64,000 bases of DNA from Bin75 sp965200435 (lineage in GTDB: Bacteria; Nitrospirota; Nitrospiria; Nitrospirales; UBA8639): the NCBI GenBank assembly GCA_965200435.1, contig OZ241337.1:496001-560000 (forward strand), given 5' to 3'. The translations under genes and the position numbers were made by a program. The notes under the pieces are model-generated. The model saw only the letters and a list, made by a program, of their open reading frames with translations. It was not told the origin of the DNA and did not search any database. Positions 17,952 through 27,487 of this stretch are shown here, piece by piece. The first letter of the stretch is position 1. Each line of letters begins with the position of its first letter.

Positions 17952-18472
17952 GGGTCTACCGCCTTTCTGAGCCTGCCAAGCAAGCGAGACACTTTCATTT
18001 TTACGGCGCTTACACTCATTCCGCGAATCGAAGCAACTTCTCCGTAAGTGTAGCCGGCTATAAATTTCATCGTGAGGATTTCTCTGTCTTCGAATGGTAT
18101 CGTAGAAAGGATGTCTTTCAGTTCCAGGGAAAGCCCGTCCTCTGCAGGAGCGCTCAGTTCCATCTCATCAAGAGTTTGAAATACTTGATCGGCCCGAGAT
18201 CTGGATCTCATGTAGTTGAGGCAATGGTTGGTCGTCAGTCGATAGAGCCAAGTTTGAAAGGTTGCCTCTTTCTTGAATGAACGAAGATAGAGAAAGACCT
18301 TAATCCAGACTTCTTGCATCAAATCTCGTGCTTGATCAGAAGAGAGGCAAATAAAGTAGCAACGCTTTAACACCTTGTTGGCATAGCGGTCGTAGAGCAC
18401 TTCAAAGGCCAGCATGTCCTCTCGAACGATGCGGTCGACAAGATCGTAGTCGCTATGATCGTGGAGATTCAT
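17948..18472 (-). CDS. ECF-type RNA polymerase sigma factor
   Basis: The 174-residue protein has sigma region 2 (AFEVLYDRYANKVLKRCYFICLS, ARDLMQEVWIKVF, TFQTWLYRLTTNHCLNYMR) and region 4 (IPFEDREILTMKFIAGYTYGEVASIRGMSVSAVKMKVSRLLGRLRK). It directs transcription of a specific regulon; the co-transcribed channels suggest an envelope or osmotic stress regulon including its own operon. The ATG at 18472 is preferred over the upstream TTG at 18490. Confidence 0.85.
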   Translation of the reverse strand: MNLHDHSDYDLVDRIVREDMLAFEVLYDRYANKVLKRCYFICLSSDQARDLMQEVWIKVFLYLRSFKKEATFQTWLYRLTTNHCLNYMRSRSRADQVFQTLDEMELSAPAEDGLSLELKDILSTIPFEDREILTMKFIAGYTYGEVASIRGMSVSAVKMKVSRLLGRLRKAVDP

Positions 18473-18859
18473 CAAACGCGAACAGATCAAGCTAACGCGG
18501 ATTCAAAACGGCATTCTGAAGGATTGGGGCATGTAATTGGAAGCTGTTGGAGTAGAGCACCCGATCAATCATCTCCCGGCCAAGCTGATGCGATGTGCTT
18601 CCGATATACACTTCGGCGAGTACGAATTTTTTCCAGAAGGAGAGGCTACAGATTTTTTCTGCGAATGTCCCCAGCACCTAGTGGGTGTGGTGATCGTCAC
18701 TTCCCCAAGTCGATGCTTCTCGAGGTGAGCGCATGATCTTGACGTGCCACCGACGGGACCAACGTTCATAGGTTGAAACGATCGGTTCTCGGCGATAGGG
18801 TAAAGGACTCGCAATATTGTCGATTTGAACTATTCTCCAATCAAGGGGGCATCGTTGCC
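18473..18859. other. Divergent intergenic region
   Basis: The gap between the sigma factor and the Na/Pi cotransporter must contain both promoters. No repeat, RNA gene or convincing coding sequence is seen. Confidence 0.5.
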
Positions 18860-20472
18860 ATGGAACATCTCCATATCGTTATGGCGGGGCTGACGGCAAT
18901 CATTCTCTTCATCTTCGGTCTGGAAAATTTCTCTGCTGAGATCGAACAAATTTCTGGTGAACGATTCCGGAAGTTTCTTGCCAGGGCGACGAACCTTCCC
19001 CTCATCGGCGTCCTGATTGGTGCCTTCGTCACCGCCGTGATTCAGTCCAGTTCCGCAACCTCGGTGATTGCCGTCAGTTTGGTCAACGCGGGCGTGCTTT
19101 CGTTCAAAAACAGCGTCGGGATCATCTTCGGAGCCAACGTCGGGACCACGATTACCGCCCAACTTGTCGCGTTTGCGCTGACCGCGTTTGCCCCCATATT
19201 TATCATTGTGGGCTTTGTCCTTTCGTTCGTTCGATCCAGAATTTCCATTTTCGGCAAGTCCATCTTTTACTTCGGCTTTGTGTTTTTCAGCCTGAATTTG
19301 ATTTCCGCCGCACTCGAACCCCTCAAACATGAATCCACGCTGGTCAACTACTTAGTCCAACCACAGAATCCGCTCATTGCGGTTCTGGCGGGTGGTCTGT
19401 TCACGGCAGCGGTGCAATCGAGTTCCGTGTGACCACGGGCTTGGCGATTATCTTCACGCAACAGGGGCTGCTGAGCCTTGAAAACGCCGTTCCGCTCATC
19501 ATGGACGCCAACATCGGCACGACGGCAACCGCATTGCTCGCCATGTTGAACATGGATCTTGCCGCCAAGAAAACGGCATTGAGTCACTTCATTTTCAACG
19601 TCGGCGGCGTCCTGCTGTTTCTGCCCGTCTTGCTGCTCTATGGAAGCAAGCTCAATGCCTTTTCCATCGACCCGGCGGTGGCCTTGGCCAATATTCACTT
19701 GGCATTCAACGTCGCGACGAGTTTGATTTTCTTACTGTTGATCAAGCCGTTCATCCGACTCGTCGATGCGCTGTTGGGTGAAGGCACCATCGATTTCGAC
19801 AGATTGACGATTCCGACGTTTGACGAGCAAATTCCATTCGAGCAGGTGAAAGCTGACCTGCGTCACAATTTGGCCGATCTTCTGATTTTCCTGCGGGAAA
19901 CCTATCATCTGGTAACACTCAGCATCGTTTCCAACTACCGTAGCATTTTTCAGGCGTCCGCCAAACGACTGGAGTACGTCAACTTCCTGGAAAAGGAGTA
20001 CGTCGGCTATTTTTCCAAAGCCGTGGTTTCCATCAAGCATGAATCCGATTCCCGGGAACTTTTGAGAATGAATGCGCAGTTTGACTACCTCTTCCAGATC
20101 TACGATTCAATCGATGACATCTTCAATACAAAGAAGGTCATGAACAGACACTACATTGAATTGAAAGACGACATCCTGGTGATGGTCAGGGATCTCTCCA
20201 GTCACACGCTGGTGTTGTTCGATGATGCCCGCCACTCTCTTCTGGACGCACGTCAGGCCAAAACAACGGAAAAAGCTGAAGAACTTCAAGGAATCCTGGA
20301 TGAGATCAACAGGTCATTGCTGCCGCTCTTGACACGACCGGACCGTCGCGACGCCGGCGCACTCTCGAATTTTGTCACCTATTCCCGGCGGCTGAAGGAC
20401 AAGTTGGTCAATTTTGCGACTCTTGCAGACATTGCCTCTATCGCCTCTGATACCACGCGCCGTGGATCGTAA
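18860..20472 (+). pseudogene. Na/Pi cotransporter family protein, split by a 2-base insertion
   Basis: The first part (18860-19432, 190 residues) carries the first Na/Pi-cotransporter repeat with QSSSATSVIAVSL and GANVGTTITAQL; the second (19429-20472, 347 residues) carries the second repeat (DANIGTTATALLA) and a PhoU-like helical tail (from about SNYRSIFQASAKR). The family is one polypeptide with two inverted QSSS repeats. The break falls exactly in the second QSSS: TCC-GTG-TGA, where removing a GT dinucleotide restores QSSSVTTGLAI. The halves overlap by GTGA, so re-initiation could still make both, but decay or an assembly indel is more likely. Confidence 0.78.
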
Positions 20473-20759
20473 AGACGCTAGATCCACCTGAAACACAGGA
20501 ATGCCAGTCCGATAAACCGAATTTCGGCACCATTCTTTCGACTTGTCATCCTCGCAGTTTTGAGCGGAGATCCAGGTCTTTCTCCTTCTGCCCCCCTCAC
20601 CCCAACCCTCTCCCAGCGGGAGAGGGAGTTTGGGACAAACCCGACAAAATTGTCGGCTTCTGACAAAAATGACATGACTCTGACAAAGATGCGCAGCGTC
20701 CACTGCGTTGAACTTCAGCCCTGAACTTCAATAATATTCATCAGGAATCCACCGCCAAC
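20473..20759. repeat. Intergenic with a REP-like CTCTCC/GGAGAGG hairpin
   Basis: Near 20593-20632 CCCTCACCCCAACCCTCTCC faces GGGAGAGGGAG, a dispersed hairpin also seen near 10170-10205 and 30986-31020. The rest of the gap shows nothing else. Confidence 0.5.
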
Positions 20760-21003
20760 TTAAGCCGGTTTCCGGTTCGGGCAGACTTTCCGAACATGAG
20801 TGATCCATTCAAGTATCGACTGCTTGAGGTGATTGGCGTGTATGACGATACCCTGCGGGAAATGGCCAATGAAGATGTTCGGAGACGGCATCATGAACGC
20901 CATTGATTTCTCGCTCGACATGGAAAAGCTCAAGGGCAGTCAGGGAGAAGGCTGTTGCAAGATTACGCTGAACGGGAAGTGGCTTGAGTATAAGACGTTC
21001 TAG
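20760..21003 (+). pseudogene. cynS: Cyanase (cyanate hydratase) pseudogene, C-terminal remnant
   Basis: The frame around the ATG at 20796 reads FPVRADFPNMSDPFKYRLLEV and VYDDTLREMANED, then after one extra base near 20877 the neighbouring frame reads FGDGIMNAIDFSLDMEK through ITLNGKWLEYKTF and stops at 21003. Together these align with the C-terminal catalytic domain of CynS (PTDPTMYRFYEMLQVYG, then FGDGIISAINF in E. coli). The N-terminal helix-turn-helix-like half is missing, the frame is broken, and the position of the catalytic Ser of GDGIIS is Asn here. Active-site Arg and Glu (YRLLE) persist. It is a dead remnant. Confidence 0.85.
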
Positions 21004-21024
21004 GGACGAGACCGCCACCTGTCC

Positions 21025-21076
21025 TGCAGGCGCACCCTTATTTTCTCCCCTCCTCAAGAGGGCGCCTGTTTTCTTC
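21025..21076 (+). terminator. Putative hairpin terminator
   Basis: CAGGCGC near 21029 pairs with GCGCCTG near 21064, an inner CCCTC/GAGGG pair lies between, and GTTTTCTT follows. It is downstream of the cyanase remnant. Confidence 0.4.
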
Positions 21077-21263
21077 TCTGACTGTAAAGCCGTGACCTAT
21101 TCGGGACGGCACAGAGGCCGTCACCGGCCAAATACTCACCCGACGTGGCTGCTCGACCGTACGGAATGCGGCCCCGGAACTCCTCGGACGCCTCGCATAC
21201 TTGTTTTTCATTGTTAGACAGAGCATGATGAAGTATCTTGTCACCATCAAAGGAGTTCCCTCC

Positions 21264-21839
21264 ATGAACAAGTGTTTGAGTCCGATCTCCCTGCTATCCC
21301 TCGCTCTGCTCAGCCTGGCAAGCTTGGTGGCGTTGTCTTCCTCCATCCAGGCCGCAACGATTCAGGGTTTTGGGACGTTGAAATTCGGCATGACCCCCGC
21401 GGAAGTCTCGGCGCTTGAAGACTGCTCGAGCCAGACCGAATGCCTGTATGATCTCTTGGGGAAAAATCGTTACTTCACGTTAGGCTATGGCCCCGGCGCG
21501 GGCGCGCCGGATTTCTCCGCTCCATCAGGGGATGGAGCCACACCTGTCACCTTGAGTCACATCGACATTGAAATGGGGACCTATACCCAGGAATGGTTCC
21601 TGGAAGTATTCGAGGTATTGGCCGCTCAATATCCTCTCAAGCACCAGCCCACCGACGCCGAACAGGCCAGCTTTCAAGAGGGGATCTCCCAGGAACTCGT
21701 GATCGGGTTTGTGGAGGGCTTTGTGCTGTTGAAGGTGGTACGTCGTCCGTTCGGAAACGTCATCATTCACTTGGTCTTTCAAGATACCGCCCACGCCCAT
21801 GCCCAGCGTGAACGTTGGAACGCGGCCGCTACCCCTTGA
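21264..21839 (+). CDS. Secreted hypothetical protein
   Basis: The 191-residue protein has a signal peptide (to about SIQAAT), then IQGFGTLKFGMTPAEVSALEDC, a pattern seen in periplasmic proteins with a SmpA-like GMTxxEV turn. AAAGGAG lies 8-9 bases upstream of the ATG at 21264, which is why the longer frame from 21201 is rejected. It lies 15 bases before the SDR gene and may be co-transcribed. No function is recognised. Confidence 0.65.
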   Translation: MNKCLSPISLLSLALLSLASLVALSSSIQAATIQGFGTLKFGMTPAEVSALEDCSSQTECLYDLLGKNRYFTLGYGPGAGAPDFSAPSGDGATPVTLSHIDIEMGTYTQEWFLEVFEVLAAQYPLKHQPTDAEQASFQEGISQELVIGFVEGFVLLKVVRRPFGNVIIHLVFQDTAHAHAQRERWNAAATP

Positions 21840-21854
21840 TCGGCCTGCAGGATT

Positions 21855-22688
21855 ATGGCGAACGCTGCCCATCCCGTCATCGAACGAACGGACGAGAGGC
21901 CGTTTGCCCTTCTCACCGGAGCCTCGCGAGGCATCGGGGCTGCGTATGCCCGACTCCTCGCAAACCGGGGCTATGACCTGTTGCTGGTTTCCCGTGACGA
22001 GACACGACTCACGCAACTCGCCCGGGAACTCGAGACGAACCACCGCGTCCAGGCCCACGTGTTCATCGCCGACCTGGCCCAACCCGATGCCGCTCAGCAA
22101 TTATTCGTGGAAAGCCGGCAGTACCGTCAAACCCCGAATATGCTGATCAACAACGCCGGGTTCGGATTGTACGGAGAATTCGTCTCTCACCCACTGCCGC
22201 GCATCCGGGAGATGCTTCACGTGCACGTTCAAACCGTCGTGGAAAGTATCCGGCTGTTCCTGCCGGGGATGATCGAGCGCGGGTCCGGCACCATTATCAA
22301 CGTAGCCTCCCTCGCCGGCATGGTCCCTCTCCCGTATTTCGCGGAATATGCCGCCACCAAAGCATTTTTGGTGTCGTTTTCAGAAGCGTTGGCCGAGGAA
22401 GTACGCGAAGCCGGCGTTCTTGTCCAAGTCTGTTGTCCGGGACAAACAAAGACCGATTTTCAGGCCTCCGCCGGCGTTCACCTGACCACTCGCATCCCCA
22501 TGCAGACGGCGGAGCAAGTGGCACACGCATCCCTGGCCGCGTTACCCGGCAAACGCTGCGTGGTCACCATCGGCTGGCAAGGGAAGCTGGCTGCGTTGGT
22601 GACGAAATGGGCTCCGCGGATGACTCTCATTCGAACAGCAGGGCGCAAAATCCGCTCGGCAATTCGTTCAGGCCCCACCTCCTCTTGA
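21855..22688 (+). CDS. Short-chain dehydrogenase/reductase
   Basis: The 277-residue protein is a classical SDR: nucleotide-binding LTGASRGIGAAYARLL (residues about 19-35), NNAGFGLYG, catalytic Ser in INVASLAG and the YAATK catalytic Tyr-Lys. It is cytosolic and uses NAD(P)H. The family (DltE/YqjQ-like) has many substrates and nothing here specifies one. Confidence 0.85.
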   Translation: MANAAHPVIERTDERPFALLTGASRGIGAAYARLLANRGYDLLLVSRDETRLTQLARELETNHRVQAHVFIADLAQPDAAQQLFVESRQYRQTPNMLINNAGFGLYGEFVSHPLPRIREMLHVHVQTVVESIRLFLPGMIERGSGTIINVASLAGMVPLPYFAEYAATKAFLVSFSEALAEEVREAGVLVQVCCPGQTKTDFQASAGVHLTTRIPMQTAEQVAHASLAALPGKRCVVTIGWQGKLAALVTKWAPRMTLIRTAGRKIRSAIRSGPTSS

Positions 22689-22691
22689 CGG

Positions 22692-23363
22692 TCAACCCGG
22701 GGCTTCGAGACACCGCACGTCATCCACTCGGGGATCATTCACCAGCCTGCTGACCGGGGGCACGCTCATGGCGTCCGCGGGGTACGGCGTCAGGAACGTG
22801 CGAAGACGTGTCGCATCCTGCAACCCGGGGTCGAGCCAAGGTTCATATGCCACAGGAGGTAAAATGACTGGCATCCGGTCATGAATCTCGGCTAGGCGTT
22901 CGTTGGACTGCGTGGTGAGGATAACACATGATTCGAGGGTCTTTCCCTCTCCATTGTTCCACCGATCCCACAACCCGGCAAACGCAAAGGGACGCTCATG
23001 TTTCAACCGAATAGAGTAAGGCTGTTTTTGGGGACCTTCCCGCTTCCATTCATAGTAGCCGTCTGCCAGCACCAAACAGCGACGAGATCGAAACGGCTTT
23101 TGAAACGACGGCTTTTCCGCCACAGTCTCCGCCCGGGCATTGATGAGGTTCATCCCCATGGCGGGGTCCCTGACCCACGAAGGAATCAAGCCCCACCGCA
23201 GCATGGCCGCCTCGCGTTTCCGTGAATGCAGATCCACTCTCACACAGACGACCCATTGGGAGGGGGCCACGTTATAGCGAGGGTGAAGATCCGGGATTGC
23301 TTCGAGCCGAAACGCCTCGGCGACAACCTCGGGCGTGCAGGTTAAGGTGTATCGTCCGCACAT
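22692..23363 (-). CDS. yedK: SRAP-domain protein (YedK/HMCES, abasic-site crosslinker)
   Basis: The 223-residue protein has every landmark of the SOS-response-associated peptidase family: the catalytic Cys2 in MCGRYT, RYNVAPSQ, LINARAETV, LVLADGYYEWK and the His in IHDRMPVIL. YedK forms a covalent thiazolidine crosslink with abasic sites in single-stranded DNA, protecting it from cleavage. Full length. The initial Met must be removed to expose Cys2. Confidence 0.93.
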   Translation of the reverse strand: MCGRYTLTCTPEVVAEAFRLEAIPDLHPRYNVAPSQWVVCVRVDLHSRKREAAMLRWGLIPSWVRDPAMGMNLINARAETVAEKPSFQKPFRSRRCLVLADGYYEWKREGPQKQPYSIRLKHERPFAFAGLWDRWNNGEGKTLESCVILTTQSNERLAEIHDRMPVILPPVAYEPWLDPGLQDATRLRTFLTPYPADAMSVPPVSRLVNDPRVDDVRCLEAPG

Positions 23364-23448
23364 CCTGCTCGCGTTTCCCTCACCGGTTCGACGGCGAACT
23401 GTCCTCCCAGATCCCGGACTCTCCGCTCAACGGGAAATGGGTCTATCG

Positions 23449-23895
23449 CTATCGCTCCTGTGTTCTGAAATGAAGCCTGACCGTCAATTCTCCATCGACG
23501 GGATCGTCCCCATTCATTTGGGGATCAAATGTCCATTGTTTGAGCGCGTGAACTCCAGCCAGGGTGATATGACGATTGTGCGCAGGGACCAGAACCACAA
23601 GTGTGGTCTCCGCCGTCTTGCTGACGAGGATGCGGGCTTTCATCCAGTCATCGACTTCCTGCCCTTGTAACGACGGCGGCATGATGGGCCATGGGGTGTA
23701 CTTGGGGACCGGACCAAGTTGCTGATCTTTGTTCAGCCTCAATCCGTGAACGTGCACGGTGTCCAGGACCTCCACCTGTTCATCTTCCAAATGATCCAAC
23801 TCATGGGTGGAATCATTGACCTGACTCCATCCAAGCGGGGGACTCATGGACAGCAAGGCCCCTGCCATCACAAGAAACATGAGGACGCGCTGCAT
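23449..23895 (-). CDS. Secreted TonB C-terminal-like protein
   Basis: From the ATG at 23895 the 148-residue protein has a signal peptide (to about GWSQ), an acidic linker and a TonB_C-like domain (TTLVVLVPAHNRHITLAGVHALKQWTFDPQMNG, DGELTVRLHF). There is no N-terminal membrane anchor plus proline-rich spacer as in a working TonB, so it is probably a periplasmic relative. The final VRLHF strand is conserved. Confidence 0.65.
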   Translation of the reverse strand: MQRVLMFLVMAGALLSMSPPLGWSQVNDSTHELDHLEDEQVEVLDTVHVHGLRLNKDQQLGPVPKYTPWPIMPPSLQGQEVDDWMKARILVSKTAETTLVVLVPAHNRHITLAGVHALKQWTFDPQMNGDDPVDGELTVRLHFRTQER

Positions 23896-24003
23896 TACGA
23901 AACTCTTCTTCACCTTTCTCCATTCACGGACGGAATAGGCCACACACATTTCCGACTCACCCGCTACGTTTTCACTCATTCGTTGAAATTTCCCCTCAGC
24001 GTA

Positions 24004-24786
24004 TCACACGTGCAGGAAATAGTCCCGGAGGGCTCGGGACTGACTGCGGCTGACTCGTAGTTGTTGGGTATTCGTCAACGTCACAAAATACCAGCCGCCC
24101 GGCATGGAGGTAAGCTTCCTGATCGCCTCAACGTTGATCAGGGCCCCACGACTGACCCGAAGAAACCGCTTGGGGTCCAGCTTGGCTTCCAAGGTTTTCA
24201 ACCGATAGTTCATCGTATACCGTTCCTTGCCAAGCGTCGTCACGTGCAGCAACTCGCCCTCCGAAACAATCGAAGCAATCTGGGGAACGGGTAACAAATA
24301 AATGTCATCCTGTTTGCGAATGGGAAGCCGGTCGATATACTGTCCCGCCATCGACGGAGACACACGACCAGCCGGCGCAGACGGCTTGCTCCTGACCTCC
24401 TCTGCCAAGGCATCCCGCTCGAGTCTTTCATGCGCACGATCGATCGTTTTGCGGAGGCGACTTTGATCAACGGGCTTGAGCAGATAATCCAACGCCTCAA
24501 CTTCAAAGGCACTCACGGCGTGCTCATCGAACGCCGTCACAAAGGCCACCAGCGGGATTCGCCCATGGCGCAGGGACCGGACGATGGACAAGCCATCCAT
24601 TTCCGGCATTTCCAAATCCAGCAAGGCCAGATCGGGTTGCATTTGCTCAATCAATTGAATGGCTTCGTGGCCGGCTTGGGCTTCCCCTACAATATCGACG
24701 TCTTCAAGGGACCGCAGCATGGTCGTCAGAAATTGCCTTGCCGGACGTTCATCATCAGCCACAATCACGCGTAACGTCACGGTCAT
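24004..24786 (-). CDS. LytTR-family response regulator
   Basis: The 260-residue protein has a receiver (IVADDERPAR, phospho-Asp in LALLDLEMPEMDG, VTAFDEHAV, YLLKPVD) and a LytTR DNA-binding domain (IASIVSEGELLHVTTLGKERYTMNYRLKTLEAKLDPKRFLRVSRGALIN). Its start overlaps the kinase stop by ATGA, so the pair is co-translated. Targets are unknown. Confidence 0.9.
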   Translation of the reverse strand: MTVTLRVIVADDERPARQFLTTMLRSLEDVDIVGEAQAGHEAIQLIEQMQPDLALLDLEMPEMDGLSIVRSLRHGRIPLVAFVTAFDEHAVSAFEVEALDYLLKPVDQSRLRKTIDRAHERLERDALAEEVRSKPSAPAGRVSPSMAGQYIDRLPIRKQDDIYLLPVPQIASIVSEGELLHVTTLGKERYTMNYRLKTLEAKLDPKRFLRVSRGALINVEAIRKLTSMPGGWYFVTLTNTQQLRVSRSQSRALRDYFLHV

Positions 24787-26780
24787 GCCACTCCGTGTCC
24801 CTGTGGCAGCAATGAGGTGTGCGTCACCGCATGACCGTCGACTGGAAGCAAGAGGTTCACGACCGTTCCATGCTCCGGGGTCTTTTTGACGTCTATTGTT
24901 GCGCGTTCGCTATAGTGCAGCGATAACCGCTGTTTGATATTGGAGAGACCAAGCCCGGTTCCCCGGCCATTCCCGTTGCGGACGGACCTGGTCGCGCCAC
25001 CCGTGTTCCAGACTTGAAGGTGCAGCAACGGTGGGGTCCGTTCCCGGCCATTGCCCGCCTCTTCAATCCATGCCGTAATCCGGACGCATCCCCCGGATGC
25101 CGAAGACTGAATGCCATGCTTGACGGCATTCTCCACCAACGGTTGTACAATCAACGCGGGAATCGTCACGTCACGGACCGACTCCGGAATGTCGATCCGG
25201 ACCTTCAAGCGATCTTCAAAGCGCATCTGTTCAATATCCAAGTAGGCCTGTATCAAGTCCATTTCATGCCCCACAGTCGTCAATTCTTTATCCAACCGAT
25301 TTAAGACGCTTCGTAAGAGATCGGTCAATCGCATGAGCGTGTCAACGGCCTTAACCGGCGACGTCTGGATCAGATAGCCGATTGTGGTGAGGGCATTGAA
25401 AAGAAAATGGGGATTCAGTTGGGCCCGCAAAGCCCGCAATTCCGATTCGGTCGCCAACTTTTGTATTTCCTGTTCCCTGAAGGCCTGCACACAGCGTTCG
25501 TGCGTGACCCGGATCGTCGTAATGCGGCGCGAAGCCAGATGCGCCAGTGATTCCAGGTGATACAAGTCATCGGATAAGAGCCTCCGCCCATGAGGGAGTG
25601 GCCCAAGCGTAATGTAATATCGGGGAGGATCGACCGTCGGAATCTCCACGACGACGTCGGAAGCGTCACATGTCACGATCGACTTTCTCGCCGACGAAGG
25701 ATGCAGCGGACCGTCGATGTTCCGCTCCTGCGGTTCCACGGAAGCCCACTCGATTTCTTTCGTGGAAAGGAAGGATTTCAGCATCGTACAGCATTGATCG
25801 AGGATGGCTTCCGGCGTTTCTTTTTGCATGATTTCTCTTGCAACGTCGTCCTGAAATTTTTCGTAATTCGGCCGCCGCAAAACCACCGTGTCGACAACCC
25901 ACGATACCCCTTGAGATAAATAAGGATAGAGCAACGCAGTCCCGATCCACAGTCCGATAAGCGTTCCGCCCATAAACGGATCCGGCTGCTCCGAGCGAGG
26001 GGCGGCGTACGTTTCCCCCAGCACCACGTACAGCCCCGTCGCAATACCGACCAAGCCCAGTAGCGAGAGTGCGCGTTTTAAAAAGATGTCTCCGAAGGCA
26101 AAACGAAAGTCCTGATACAGAATGGCTAAGGCCAAGGGCAATGAAGCGTGGTGCCCGATCAACTCCACCCACCACACGTATTCACCGGATTGATGGTGGC
26201 TGAATGGAATCGCCGCCGCCGCCAGTACGGCCAGGGAGACAACCCCGGCGTGGTGATCCCACCCTTGCCGCCGGACCGTATCGACCAGCACGACAACAAG
26301 CAACAGGACAAAGCCCAGGGCCAGCAGAATCACCGCTTCGACCGCGATGACCGTTGTCCCCGGCATGACAGCCAGGATGTTGAATAAAGCGGCGGCGGCG
26401 CTTAAGGCATAGGCCCCCGAAAGCAGGACGTGCCGGTTCCCCCGGACGCGCTGGCGTCCGGATTGCAGAAAGGAATGCACCACGACGGCAGGAAGAAACC
26501 CCAGGGCAGACAGCGCCGTCACTTGCAGAACGTGGTCCAGCCAAGCAGGCGCTACGGTCGGAAGGAGAAACGAGGCCAACCCACCCACGTTCCATAATAA
26601 ACCCAGGATTGCGGTCCACAGGGACAATCGTCTTAACGGCGTCACCCGAGGACCGTCCACGTTTCGCGAGACGGACGTCCGGGGGGTTTGCAACACCAGG
26701 ACCAGAATCATAGCATAGAGAATCGCCCCAGTGATAAACCCTATGGGGTGCGCAATCAGACTTACGGCCGTATTCGTCAT
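24783..26780 (-). CDS. LytS-type sensor histidine kinase
   Basis: The 665-residue protein begins with about eight or nine hydrophobic segments (residues 1-300), then a linker and a His_kinase domain with the phospho-acceptor His in LRAQLNPHFLFNALTTIGYL, an N-box (PLVENAVKHGI) and a G-box (GRGTGLGLSNIKQRLSLHY). It is the partner of the adjacent LytTR regulator. The membrane sensor region has no recognised ligand domain. Confidence 0.88.
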   Translation of the reverse strand: MTNTAVSLIAHPIGFITGAILYAMILVLVLQTPRTSVSRNVDGPRVTPLRRLSLWTAILGLLWNVGGLASFLLPTVAPAWLDHVLQVTALSALGFLPAVVVHSFLQSGRQRVRGNRHVLLSGAYALSAAAALFNILAVMPGTTVIAVEAVILLALGFVLLLVVVLVDTVRRQGWDHHAGVVSLAVLAAAAIPFSHHQSGEYVWWVELIGHHASLPLALAILYQDFRFAFGDIFLKRALSLLGLVGIATGLYVVLGETYAAPRSEQPDPFMGGTLIGLWIGTALLYPYLSQGVSWVVDTVVLRRPNYEKFQDDVAREIMQKETPEAILDQCCTMLKSFLSTKEIEWASVEPQERNIDGPLHPSSARKSIVTCDASDVVVEIPTVDPPRYYITLGPLPHGRRLLSDDLYHLESLAHLASRRITTIRVTHERCVQAFREQEIQKLATESELRALRAQLNPHFLFNALTTIGYLIQTSPVKAVDTLMRLTDLLRSVLNRLDKELTTVGHEMDLIQAYLDIEQMRFEDRLKVRIDIPESVRDVTIPALIVQPLVENAVKHGIQSSASGGCVRITAWIEEAGNGRERTPPLLHLQVWNTGGATRSVRNGNGRGTGLGLSNIKQRLSLHYSERATIDVKKTPEHGTVVNLLLPVDGHAVTHTSLLPQGHGVA

Positions 26781-26981
26781 GTTGTCCGTTTTCCAAGAAG
26801 AGAGTGATGGTCAGTATATGGGGGCGGGAACATTCACGGCAATACATTGCACATGAACGGACGCCGCATTCCGATCAACGGTTGATTCGTTCGCATAGAC
26901 CGCTTCTCCATCGCCTGACACAATGGGTAAGTGGCGTAGCGGAAAGGCCTTTGCGTTCGAAGCGGATTCGTCAAAACCCAG

Positions 26982-27389
26982 TCAGGGTTCCAGGCAGCCG
27001 GCGATCTTGGCGGCCAGTGCAGCCCCTTCCTCAAGAGACTTGGCATTCCATCCTATGCCCAAGCCTGAGCCAGCGCCGTCTTTCGGGATGATGTGGAAGT
27101 GTACGTGATTCACTGCCTGGTGGGCCGGGGCACCGTTATTTTGCAGCACGTTGAAATGCCTGGTCCCCGTGGCCTTACGTACCGCGCGGCATAAACGCGG
27201 CAAGACTCGACCGATGGCCGCGGCAGATTCATCCGACAGTTGGTCCAACGTTTCAGCCGGCTCTTTCGGAATGACCAGCGTATGGCCGTCGGATAAGGGA
27301 TAGATATCCAGGAAGGCCAGCACGTGCTCGTCTTCATAGACCTTATGGCATGGAATTTCGCCGTTCAGGATTTTTTGAAAGATCGCCAT
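26982..27389 (-). CDS. HIT-family nucleotide hydrolase/transferase
   Basis: The 135-residue protein has the HIT fold with IFQKILNGEIPCHKVYEDEHVLAFLDI and the catalytic HVHFHII triad near residue 99. HIT proteins hydrolyse adenosine phosphoramidates and related nucleotides. The ATG at 27389 is preferred to the GTG one codon upstream. Confidence 0.92.
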   Translation of the reverse strand: MAIFQKILNGEIPCHKVYEDEHVLAFLDIYPLSDGHTLVIPKEPAETLDQLSDESAAAIGRVLPRLCRAVRKATGTRHFNVLQNNGAPAHQAVNHVHFHIIPKDGAGSGLGIGWNAKSLEEGAALAAKIAGCLEP

Positions 27390-27487
27390 CACGCGCAGAA
27401 TAAGCCAAACCGCTGAACCGTGGCAAGAGTTGCCCCAACCGGAACATCGCGTTATAGTGACGATCTAAACAGCCATGGTGTCATCCC

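Noticed and set aside
18537..18728. 63-residue plus-strand frame between sigma factor and cotransporter
   Set aside because: No ribosome-binding site, no motif, and it lies in the divergent promoter region.
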